Assembly (NCBI RefSeq): GCF_000411975.1
Contig: NZ_ASXG01000148.1
Coordinates: 90,698 to 154,697 of the forward strand
Source of the DNA: Amycolatopsis orientalis DSM 43388
GTDB taxonomy: Bacteria; Actinomycetota; Actinomycetes; Mycobacteriales; Pseudonocardiaceae
Direction of reading: 5' to 3'
DNA: 64,000 bases
Shown here: in pieces, positions 8,880-15,578 of the stretch
Layout: every line of letters starts with the position of its first letter
Position numbering within the stretch: position 1 is the stretch's first letter
Made by a program: the position numbers and the translations under genes
Notes under the pieces: model-generated
The model's database searches: none
Seen by the model: the letters and a program-made list of their open reading frames with translations, nothing else
What the model was told of the DNA's origin: nothing

Positions 8880-9428
8880 ATGGACGGCCTTGCGGCGTTC
8901 GGGTTCGAGCTGGGAGTGCTCAAGCGGGTCCGCCGCGCGGGCTGGTGGCAGGCGGGGGTCCGGGACCCGGAGTCGGTGGCCGAGCACAGCCTCCGGGCCG
9001 CGCAGCTGGCCGCGCTCCTCGCCGCCGAGGAAGGCGCGAACCCCGAGCGCGCCGCGTTCCTCGCGCTGTGGCACGACACCCAGGAGACCCGCACCGGCGA
9101 CCTTCCGCACACCGCCGCGCCCTACCTGACGAAGCCGGAACCGCGCGCCATCACCGCGGACCAGACCGCGGGCTTGCCGCGTGCCTCGGCGGAAATCGTG
9201 CAGACAGCGGTAGACGAGTACGAAACGCGCGAGTCGCCCGAAGCGCGATGCGCGAAGGACGCCGACAAACTCGAGATGCTCTTCCAGGCCCTCGAATACC
9301 GGGCGGCCGGAGTATCCACAGTGGACGAATGGCTCGTGTCGGCGCGGGCCGGGCTTTTCACCGGAACCGCGCGGCGCGTCGCCGAGGCCGCGCTGGCGAT
9401 GTCGCCGCTGGCGTGGCGGTCTCGTTAG
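8880..9428 (+). CDS. HD-domain phosphohydrolase, YfbR/5'-nucleotidase-like
   Basis: A 182-residue HD-domain protein. The metal-binding set is visible as SVAEHSLRAAQLA (first His), FLALWHDTQETRTGD (the HD pair) and CAKDADKLEMLFQALEY (distal Asp), as in the HD_3 group that includes YfbR 5'-deoxyribonucleotidase and human HDDC2. It probably hydrolyses nucleoside monophosphates. The ATG at 8880 starts MDGLAAFGFELGVLK, the conserved N-terminal helix. It is divergent from the crotonase gene. Confidence 0.9.
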   Translation: MDGLAAFGFELGVLKRVRRAGWWQAGVRDPESVAEHSLRAAQLAALLAAEEGANPERAAFLALWHDTQETRTGDLPHTAAPYLTKPEPRAITADQTAGLPRASAEIVQTAVDEYETRESPEARCAKDADKLEMLFQALEYRAAGVSTVDEWLVSARAGLFTGTARRVAEAALAMSPLAWRSR

Positions 9429-9513
9429 AGCTCACCCACATGGGCGCACTTGTGGTTTAAGACTGTCCTCTCTGGGAAAGATCCAAAGTACGACCATCTC
9501 GGGGAGGCACAGG

Positions 9514-9948
9514 ATGAACCGGAAACTCACCGCAGTGCTGGCCAGTGTCGCCGCGATGGCAGCGACGATCGGATTCGCTTCGAGCGCGGAGGCGGCGGGG
9601 CCGCCGTGCAGCGCCCAGGCGAAGGCGTGCCTGAAGCTGTCGTCGAACACGGCGTGGCTGATGGACCACGGCAAGGTCACCCGAGGCGGAGTGCGCGTGA
9701 CCGTCGGCAAGCCCGCGTACCCGACCCCGGTCGGCACGTTCCGCGTGCAGTACAAGGATCTGCACCACTACAGCAAGCAGTTCCACGGCCCGATGCCGTA
9801 CTCGGTCTTCTTCACCAACACCGGGGTGGCGTTCCACCAGGGCAGCCTCAAGGTCCAGTCGCACGGCTGCGTCCACCTGTCGCACGCCGACGCGGTGGCG
9901 TTCTTCAACACGCTGCAGCCGGGCGACGTGGTGCAGGTGGTGCGGTAA
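9514..9948 (+). CDS. Secreted L,D-transpeptidase (YkuD domain)
   Basis: A 144-residue secreted protein. The signal peptide (residues 1-27) ends near SSAEAAGPP. The YkuD fold follows, with TPVGTFRVQYKD and the catalytic signature FHQGSLKVQSHGCVHLS, where Cys is the acyl acceptor and the two His complete the site. Such enzymes form 3-3 peptidoglycan cross-links or attach proteins to the wall. It is smaller than the mycobacterial Ldt proteins and lacks their Ig-like domains. GGGAGG lies about seven bases before the ATG. Its TAA abuts, with no gap, the stop codon of the reductase on the other strand. Confidence 0.93.
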   Translation: MNRKLTAVLASVAAMAATIGFASSAEAAGPPCSAQAKACLKLSSNTAWLMDHGKVTRGGVRVTVGKPAYPTPVGTFRVQYKDLHHYSKQFHGPMPYSVFFTNTGVAFHQGSLKVQSHGCVHLSHADAVAFFNTLQPGDVVQVVR

Positions 9949-11106
9949 TCAGCCGACGGGCATCGGCCGCCGCAGCGCTTGCCGGCGCAGGCGGCCGAAC
10001 CCCCTCGGGTTGTTGAGCCCGAACACCGCCACGGTCGCGCCGTCGCGGTGGTAGGTGGCGAGGAAGGACTCGTCGTCCGGGCCGCCTTCGGCGAAGCGCA
10101 CCTCGTCGCCGGGGGCGGGATGCCCGGCGAGCTGGAGCGTTCCGGCGTATTGATCGGACCAGACGTAGCCGCTCGGTTCGTACTCCCGGACCACCTGCCC
10201 GGCCAGCAGATTGGCGACCGCGACCGACGCCTGTTCGGTGGCGTTCGTCCAGTGCTCGTGCCGGGTCCCGGCCGGTCCGTATGCCGCGACGTCGCCGGCG
10301 GCGACCACGTTCGGCAGCGAGGTGACCAGACCCGCGTCGGTGCGCACGCCGTTGCCGATCGCCAGCCCAGACCCCTCCAGCCACTCGACCGCCGGAACCA
10401 TGCCTATCCCGGCGACGACCACCTCCGCGGGCAGGTTCTCGCCGGTTTCCAGCTGTACCCCGGTGACCCGGCCGGCCGCCGCGGAAAGCCCGGCCACCCC
10501 GGCCCCGCAGCGCAACGTGACCCCGTTCCGGCCGTGCAGCCGCGCGCAGATCCCGCCGAGTTCCGGGCCCAGCACTCGCACCATGGGCGTCGGGAGCGCC
10601 TCCAGCACCGTGACGTCCAGGCCCAGAGCGTTGGCCGTCGATGCCACCTCGGCGCCGATGAATCCTCCGCCGACGATCACCGCTCGCGCCCCGGGAACCA
10701 GCTCCTCGCGAAGCGCGAGTGCGTCGTCCAGTGTGCGCAGAACATGAACTCCGGCAACGGATTCCGCCCCCGGAAGGGCACGAGCACGCCCACCGGTGGC
10801 GAGGACGACGCCGTCCGCTTCGAGCTCCCCGTCCGAGAGGACGACCCGACCGGTCGACGGATCGAGACGCTCCGCGCGAGTGCCGAGCCGGAGCTCCAGC
10901 GAGGCGAGATCGTCGGCGTCGACCAGGTCCAGCGACTCGCGCGACGCGGTCCCGGCCAGGAAGCTCTTCGACAGCGGCGGCCGGTCGTAGGGGAGATGCG
11001 GCTCCTCGCCGATCAGCACCACGCGACCGTCGAACCCCTGGGCGCGCAGCTCCTGCGCGGCGCGGGCACCGGCGAGCGAAGCGCCGACGATCGCGACCGT
11101 TTTCAC
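9949..11106 (-). CDS. FAD-dependent ferredoxin reductase of a Rieske oxygenase system
   Basis: A 385-residue reductase of the BphA4/rubredoxin-reductase type. The FAD Rossmann motif VAIVGASLAGARAAQELRAQ opens the protein. A second nucleotide-binding motif (AVIVGGGFIGAEVASTANAL) is at about residues 145-165, and NVVAAGDVAAY marks the C-terminal FAD segment. Here it should pass electrons from NAD(P)H to the Rieske ferredoxin encoded just upstream, whose stop codon overlaps this GTG start (GTGA). The ferredoxin then serves the divergently encoded oxygenase. Extensions of the frame upstream overlap the ferredoxin gene and are not real. Confidence 0.92.
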   Translation of the reverse strand: MKTVAIVGASLAGARAAQELRAQGFDGRVVLIGEEPHLPYDRPPLSKSFLAGTASRESLDLVDADDLASLELRLGTRAERLDPSTGRVVLSDGELEADGVVLATGGRARALPGAESVAGVHVLRTLDDALALREELVPGARAVIVGGGFIGAEVASTANALGLDVTVLEALPTPMVRVLGPELGGICARLHGRNGVTLRCGAGVAGLSAAAGRVTGVQLETGENLPAEVVVAGIGMVPAVEWLEGSGLAIGNGVRTDAGLVTSLPNVVAAGDVAAYGPAGTRHEHWTNATEQASVAVANLLAGQVVREYEPSGYVWSDQYAGTLQLAGHPAPGDEVRFAEGGPDDESFLATYHRDGATVAVFGLNNPRGFGRLRRQALRRPMPVG

Positions 11107-11420
11107 GCAGCGTCCTCGGCGGCGCCGGCGAGCACGTAGATCACGCCGTCGTCGACCTGCACCTGGTAGGTGCGCACCGGCTGTTTCGCGGGCAGGCAAG
11201 ACGGCATCCCCGTGCGCAGGTCGAAGAGCGCCGCGTGCAGCGGGCACTCCACGAAGCAGCCTTCGAGCCAGCCGTCGGCCAGCGAAGCGTCCTGGTGGGT
11301 GCAGGTGTCCCCGATCGCGTACAGCTCGCCGTCGGCGTTGAAGACGGCGATGGGCTCCGGCCCCGCGATCCGGACGGACTCGCCCGGGGGCAGCTCGTCC
11401 ACAGTGCACGCGCGCAGCAT
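11103..11420 (-). CDS. Rieske [2Fe-2S] ferredoxin
   Basis: A 105-residue Rieske ferredoxin with both cluster-binding pairs, GDTCTHQDASLADG and FVECPLHAALFDLRTG (C-x-H ... C-x2-H). The ATG at 11420 has GGAGGA four bases upstream; an in-frame ATG at 11462 lies inside the operator region and lacks a ribosome site. It is coupled to the reductase gene by a 4-bp overlap. As a separate ferredoxin it makes the oxygenase system three-component, unlike the classical GbcA/GbcB betaine monooxygenase, where one protein supplies electrons. Confidence 0.94.
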   Translation of the reverse strand: MLRACTVDELPPGESVRIAGPEPIAVFNADGELYAIGDTCTHQDASLADGWLEGCFVECPLHAALFDLRTGMPSCLPAKQPVRTYQVQVDDGVIYVLAGAAEDAA

Positions 11421-11700
11421 TGATTCCTCCGAAGCTGGGGATTGTTGCGTATTAAGGAACACCTGACGTGATACGCAACAGAGTCTGGGCGCGCGGAAGG
11501 GGTGCCGTCAAGGGGTTCCGGGGTGGAGTTTTTCGGAGCGCTGTTCCGGGTGAAAGCCGTGGTCGAAGGCGGTTCCGGCGAACGGGTGCGGTGCCTTCGG
11601 CGGTGCTTGACAGCGCCCCCGCCGAGCCTCATCTTGTTCCGGAGAGGGCAACAAGACGCGTAATACGCAACTTCGATCGTGTTCGAGAGGAGCCCTGCCG
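11421..11700. promoter_or_regulatory. Divergent promoter region with GTTGCGTAT operator sites
   Basis: This 280-bp region separates the ferredoxin and oxygenase genes. A 10-bp inverted repeat, TGTTGCGTAT (11443-11452) and ATACGCAACA (11471-11480), is spaced by 18 bp. The half-site ATACGCAAC recurs at 11663-11671 inside the odd palindrome GCGTAATACGC (11658-11668), 30 bp before the oxygenase start. A candidate promoter for the oxygenase is TTGACA (11607-11612), a 17-bp spacer and CATCTT (11630-11635). The inverted repeat CTTGTT...AACAAG (11633-11638/11650-11655) covers its expected start site. The repeats are seen directly; regulator identity is inference, with the GntR protein at 13,313 as nearest candidate. 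Confidence 0.7.
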
Positions 11701-12822
11701 GTGACCGCCATCGACCTCCCGCAGAGCCTGCTGCCGACTCTGCCCGGGCCGCACTACACCGACCCGGCGATCTTCGCCCGGGAGCAGGAGCGGATCTTCG
11801 AAGCGGGGTGGTTCTGCGCCGTGCGCAGTGCCGACCTGCCGTCGCCCGGCTCGTTCGAGACGGTGCAGGTCGGTCGCGAGAGCGTGCTGATCGCGCGCGG
11901 CCGCGACGGGGCGTTGCGCGCGTTCCTGAACATCTGCCGCCACCGCGGCGCGCGGCTGTGCACCGACGAGAAAGGTTCGGTGAAGCGCGCTTTCCAGTGC
12001 ATGTACCACGCCTGGACCTACGGTCTCGACGGAAAGCTCGTCGCTGCCCCGAATTTGACCGGCATGCCGGACGTCGACCGGGTCGAATACGGTCTCACGC
12101 GGGTGCATCTGCGCGAATGGCTCGGCTACGCCTGGGTTTGCCTCGCCGAAGAAGCACCGTCCTTTGCCGACACTGTGATGGCCGACGTGAGCGAGCGGCT
12201 CGGCGGCCCGGGCGAGATCGAGGCGTACGGCATCGAGAATCTGGCGCTGGGCCGCCGCATCGAGTACGACGTGCGCGCGAACTGGAAGCAGATCATCGAG
12301 AATTTCATGGAGTGCTACCACTGCGCGACGATCCACCCGGAACTCACCGAGGTGCTTCCGGAGTTCGCCGACGGGTACGCCGCGCAGTATTTCGTCGGCC
12401 ACGGCGCGGAATTCGGCGCGGACGTCACCGGGTTCACTGTGGACGGCGGCGACGGCCTGCAGCGGCTGCCGGGCGTCGGCGAGCACCAGGACCGGCGGTA
12501 CTACGCGATCACGATCCGGCCGCAGGTGTTCGTGAACCTGGTGCCGGACCACGTGATCGTGCACCGGATGTTCCCGCTGGCCCCGGACCGCACGCTGGTC
12601 CGCTGCGACTGGCTGTACCTGCCGGAGGTCGTCGAGTCGGGCGCGGACCTGGACCGCTCGGTGGAGCTGTTCCACCGGGTGAACCAGCAGGATTTCGAGG
12701 CGTGCGAACGGTGTCAGCAGGCGATGGGCTCGCGCGCGTACGCCCGCGGCGGCGTGCTGGTGCCGAGCGAACACCACATCGGCGAGTTCCATGACTGGGT
12801 GCGGGCGCGGACCGGGGAGTAG
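11701..12822 (+). CDS. gbcA: Rieske oxygenase alpha subunit, probable glycine betaine monooxygenase
   Basis: A 373-residue oxygenase. The Rieske domain has NICRHRGARLC followed by FQCMYHAWTY. The mononuclear iron site is in the catalytic domain as IENFMECYHCATIHPEL, with the two His and the upstream acidic residue expected for this family. Overall it fits GbcA/stachydrine-demethylase-like proteins rather than aromatic dioxygenases. Neighbouring dimethylglycine oxidase and sarcosine oxidase genes make glycine betaine the likely substrate, giving dimethylglycine and formaldehyde. Proline betaine or carnitine cannot be excluded. Start is GTG at 11701 with AGGAG upstream. Electrons should come from the divergent ferredoxin and reductase. 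Confidence 0.88.
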   Translation: MTAIDLPQSLLPTLPGPHYTDPAIFAREQERIFEAGWFCAVRSADLPSPGSFETVQVGRESVLIARGRDGALRAFLNICRHRGARLCTDEKGSVKRAFQCMYHAWTYGLDGKLVAAPNLTGMPDVDRVEYGLTRVHLREWLGYAWVCLAEEAPSFADTVMADVSERLGGPGEIEAYGIENLALGRRIEYDVRANWKQIIENFMECYHCATIHPELTEVLPEFADGYAAQYFVGHGAEFGADVTGFTVDGGDGLQRLPGVGEHQDRRYYAITIRPQVFVNLVPDHVIVHRMFPLAPDRTLVRCDWLYLPEVVESGADLDRSVELFHRVNQQDFEACERCQQAMGSRAYARGGVLVPSEHHIGEFHDWVRARTGE

Positions 12823-12840
12823 CACCCGCGCCCGCGCCGG

Positions 12841-13212
12841 TCACGGCTGGATGTTCATCTCCGGGCCGATGTACTCGCGCACGCGGACCGCTTTCCCATC
12901 CTTCGCCTCGACGATCTGCACGAGGTGCAGCTTCACCGGGTTGCCGCCGACCTCGATCTCGACGGCCGCCTCGTTGAAGAATCCCTTTTCGGTGAAGGTG
13001 ACGCCGACCGGCCGGAAGTCCGGCACCGGTCCGTCGCCCGCGCGCTCGTGCACGGCGGCGACCGCCTCGGACACCGTGACCCATTTGTCGTCGGCGCTGT
13101 GCCAGACGGGACAGTCCTGGACGCAGATTTCGAGGAAGAGGTCGATGTCGGCCAGCGCCTTCACCCAGTTCTCGGCGAGTTCGGCGGTGGCCTGGTCTGG
13201 TGTGGTGCTCAT
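12841..13212 (-). CDS. NTF2/SnoaL-like protein in the amine catabolism island
   Basis: A 123-residue NTF2-fold protein: ENWVKALADIDLFLEICV, VSEAVAAVHERAGDG, PVGVTFTEKGFFNEAAVEIE and a C-terminal VRVREYIGPEMN strand. I start it at the ATG at 13212; the frame is open further upstream, but that part is Pro/Arg-rich and overlaps a hairpin. It is convergent with the oxygenase gene and lies downstream of the GntR gene on the same strand, separated by a strong hairpin. Possible roles are substrate binding or a small isomerase/hydratase. I cannot assign a reaction. Confidence 0.78.
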   Translation of the reverse strand: MSTTPDQATAELAENWVKALADIDLFLEICVQDCPVWHSADDKWVTVSEAVAAVHERAGDGPVPDFRPVGVTFTEKGFFNEAAVEIEVGGNPVKLHLVQIVEAKDGKAVRVREYIGPEMNIQP

Positions 13213-13268
13213 CGGCTCGCGGTGCCTTCCGCTCGGGGATCGATTCCCCGATGCTGCCGGGACGCGGG

Positions 13269-13304
13269 CGGCCGGAGTGTCCAAGTTCCCGGACACTCCG
13301 GCCG
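13269..13304 (-). terminator. Hairpin between the GntR and NTF2-like genes
   Basis: A perfect 14-bp stem with an 8-base loop (AAGTTCCC), nine bases beyond the stop codon of the GntR gene. There is no T-run. It probably ends the regulator transcript, or limits read-through into the NTF2-like gene. Confidence 0.65.
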
Positions 13305-13312
13305 CGGACCGG

Positions 13313-13975
13313 TCAGATCAGCGCCCGGATCGCCGACTCGAAACCGGTCACGTGGTCGAGCGTCAGCGCCGCCGCCTTCTTCGCGTCGCCCTCGGCGATC
13401 GCGGTCAGCAGCGGCGAATGCTCGTCGACGTGCCCGGCCATGCCGCGCAGCCGGGGGAGGAACACGCACCAGATCCGGGTCGCGAGGTTGTCGTAGTGGA
13501 TCAGCGTGTCCTCGAAGAACGGATTGTGCACGCAAGCGTAGATCGCGCGGTGGAGTTCGAGGTCGGTGCGCAGGAGGTCGGCGTTTTCCCTCGGCGCGGC
13601 CGAATCCAGCCGATCGCGCAGTTCGGCCAGCCGGGTCCGCTCCGCGTCGGTCGCCCGCGTCGCGGCGGACGCGGCGGCCGTCGGCTCGAGGGTGCGCCGG
13701 ACCTCGGAGATGTGCGCGAGATCGGAGATGTTGACGTCCGTGGCGAACGTGCCGCGGCGCGGATACGCGACCACGAGGCGTTCGGTTTCGAGCCGCTTCA
13801 GCGCTTCGCGGATCGGCGTGCGGCCCATTTCGAGCACGCTGCCCGCCCATTCCTCGTTGATCGGGTCGCCCGGCTTGATGTCGAGCATGACGAGGCGGTC
13901 ACGCAGGAACTCGTAGGCGCGTTCGGCCAGCGACGGGGCGGCGGCCGGGATGACGTGGTTGACCGGGGTGCTCAC
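13313..13975 (-). CDS. GntR-family regulator with FCD domain
   Basis: A 220-residue FadR-type GntR regulator. The winged helix-turn-helix covers about residues 15-80 (SLAERAYEFLRDRLVMLD, then GRTPIREALKRLETERLVV and YPRRGTFATDV). The FCD effector domain follows, with the usual metal-site residues in LHRAIYACVHNPFF, VDEHSPLLTAI and LDHVTGFES. Start is GTG at 13975. It is divergent from the sarcosine oxidase operon with 71 bp between starts, and a palindrome lies in that gap. It is the likely local repressor, released by an amine or carboxylate intermediate. FCD domains usually bind small carboxylates. Confidence 0.93.
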   Translation of the reverse strand: MSTPVNHVIPAAAPSLAERAYEFLRDRLVMLDIKPGDPINEEWAGSVLEMGRTPIREALKRLETERLVVAYPRRGTFATDVNISDLAHISEVRRTLEPTAAASAATRATDAERTRLAELRDRLDSAAPRENADLLRTDLELHRAIYACVHNPFFEDTLIHYDNLATRIWCVFLPRLRGMAGHVDEHSPLLTAIAEGDAKKAAALTLDHVTGFESAIRALI

Positions 13976-13996
13976 CCGGCATACTCTACAGCGAAG

Positions 13997-14010
13997 ATTG
14001 ATATATCAGT
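13997..14010. promoter_or_regulatory. Candidate GntR operator TGATATATCA
   Basis: The AT-rich perfect palindrome TGATATATCA (13999-14008) extends to 14 bp with one mismatch pair. It is conspicuous in GC-rich DNA and lies between the divergent starts of the GntR gene and soxB. Its size and symmetry fit FadR-type GntR operators. Binding by this regulator is inferred from position only. Confidence 0.65.
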
Positions 14011-14046
14011 AGTCGACCAGTTGTCCGATACGGGAGGCCAGCCGGA

Positions 14047-15291
14047 ATGACCACGACCGACCAGCCTCGTCCCCCGGGCGCGGACCTTCCGGAGCACCCG
14101 GATTTCCTCTGGCGGGACCCGGAACCGCGGCGCGCGTACGACGTCGTCGTGGTGGGCGGCGGCGGGCACGGCCTCGCGACCGCCTACTACCTCGCCAAGG
14201 TGCACGGCATCACGAACGTCGCGGTGCTGGAGAAGGGCTGGCTCGCCGGCGGGAACATGGCCCGCAACACGACGATCATCCGCTCCAACTACCTGTGGGA
14301 CGAAAGCTCCGGGATCTACGAGCATTCGCTGAAGCTGTGGGAGGGGCTCGAGGAAGACCTCGGCTACCCGATCCTGTTCAGCCAGCGCGGCGTGCTCAAC
14401 CTCGCGCACAGTCTGCAGGACGTTCGCGACAGCGTGCGCCGGGTGAACGCCAACCGGCTCAACGGGATCGACGCCGAATGGGTCGACGCGGACGGAGTCA
14501 AGGAACTCTGTCCGATCGTGAACACGTCGCCGGACGTGCGCTACCCAGTGCTCGGCGCGACCTACCAGCCGCGCGCCGGGATCGCCAAACACGACTACGT
14601 GGCTTGGGGTTTCGCCCGCGCGGCCGCCGCGATGGGCGTCGACCTGATCCAGAACTGCGAGGTCACCGGTATCGAGACGCGCGGCGGCAAGGTCGTCGGC
14701 CTCGAAACGAGCCGGGGCCGGATCGCGGCCGGGAAGGTCGCGCTGTGCGCGGCCGGGCACAGTTCGGTGCTGGCGAAGATGGCCGGAATCGACCTTCCGC
14801 TGGTGTCGCATCCGCTGCAGGCGCTCGTGTCGGAGCTGCTCGAACCGGTGCACCCGACGGTGGTGATGTCGAACGCCGTGCACGTCTACGTTTCCCAGGC
14901 GCACAAGGGAGAACTCGTGATGGGCGCGGGCATCGACTCCTACGCCGGCTACGGCCAGCGCGGCGCGTTCCACATCATCGAGGACCAGATGGCCGCCGCG
15001 CTGGAGCTGTTCCCGGTGTTCGCGCGGGCGCACCTGCTGCGGACCTGGGCGGGCATCGTGGACGTGACCCCGGACGCGTCGCCGATCATCGGGCTGACCC
15101 CGGTGGAGAACCTGTACCTCAACTGCGGCTGGGGGACCGGCGGGTTCAAGGCCACGCCGGGCGTCGGCGACTGCTTCGCGCACACCGTCGCGAAGGGCAA
15201 ACCGCATCCGTACGCCGAGCCGTTCACCCTCGACCGGTTCACCACCGGCGCGCTCGTCGACGAGCACGGCGCCGCCGCCGTCGCGCATTAG
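14047..15291 (+). CDS. soxB: Sarcosine oxidase beta subunit
   Basis: A 414-residue flavoprotein of the D-amino-acid-oxidase fold. YDVVVVGGGGHGLATAYYLA (about residues 30-49) binds FAD, and GGNMARNTTIIRSNYLWD is the segment that in the family carries the covalently bound FMN. NLYLNCGWGTGGFKATPG closes the flavin site. With SoxA, SoxD and SoxG it forms the heterotetrameric enzyme that oxidises sarcosine to glycine, passing the C1 unit to tetrahydrofolate as methylene-THF. The ATG has GGGAGG nine bases upstream. It is first in a seven-gene operon. Confidence 0.96.
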   Translation: MTTTDQPRPPGADLPEHPDFLWRDPEPRRAYDVVVVGGGGHGLATAYYLAKVHGITNVAVLEKGWLAGGNMARNTTIIRSNYLWDESSGIYEHSLKLWEGLEEDLGYPILFSQRGVLNLAHSLQDVRDSVRRVNANRLNGIDAEWVDADGVKELCPIVNTSPDVRYPVLGATYQPRAGIAKHDYVAWGFARAAAAMGVDLIQNCEVTGIETRGGKVVGLETSRGRIAAGKVALCAAGHSSVLAKMAGIDLPLVSHPLQALVSELLEPVHPTVVMSNAVHVYVSQAHKGELVMGAGIDSYAGYGQRGAFHIIEDQMAAALELFPVFARAHLLRTWAGIVDVTPDASPIIGLTPVENLYLNCGWGTGGFKATPGVGDCFAHTVAKGKPHPYAEPFTLDRFTTGALVDEHGAAAVAH

Positions 15292-15299
15292 GAGCCACT

Positions 15300-15578
15300 G
15301 TGCAGCTGATTCCCTGCCCCTGGTGCGGTCCCCGCGAGGAGACCGAATTCCACTACGGCGGCCAAGCCCACGTCGCGTACCCGGAGGACTCGGCGGCGCT
15401 GTCGGACGAGGAGTGGGCGAAGTACGTCTTCTTCCGCGCCAACCCGAGCGGCCCGCTCGCCGAGCGCTGGACGCACAGCGCGGGCTGCCGCCGGTGGTTC
15501 AACGCCGTCCGCGACACCCGCACCCACGAGCTCGCGGCGGTCTACCGCCTCGACGAACCCCGGCCGGTGATCCCATGA
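15300..15578 (+). CDS. soxD: Sarcosine oxidase delta subunit
   Basis: A 92-residue zinc-binding subunit. IPCPWCGPREETEFHYGGQA gives the Cys pair and His, and HSAGCRRWFNAVRDT supplies the last Cys. This is the SoxD pattern, and the length is normal. The GTG at 15300 has GGAG upstream. Its TGA overlaps the soxA ATG (ATGA), coupling the two subunits. Confidence 0.95.
   Translation: MQLIPCPWCGPREETEFHYGGQAHVAYPEDSAALSDEEWAKYVFFRANPSGPLAERWTHSAGCRRWFNAVRDTRTHELAAVYRLDEPRPVIP

Noticed and set aside
7805..9112. Minus-strand frame of 435 codons overlapping the enoyl-CoA hydratase region
   Set aside because: Overlaps two well-supported genes in other frames and has no recognisable domain.
13976..14046. 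Glycine riboswitch before the sarcosine oxidase operon
   Set aside because: The gap is only 71 bp and shows a palindrome but no riboswitch-like core.
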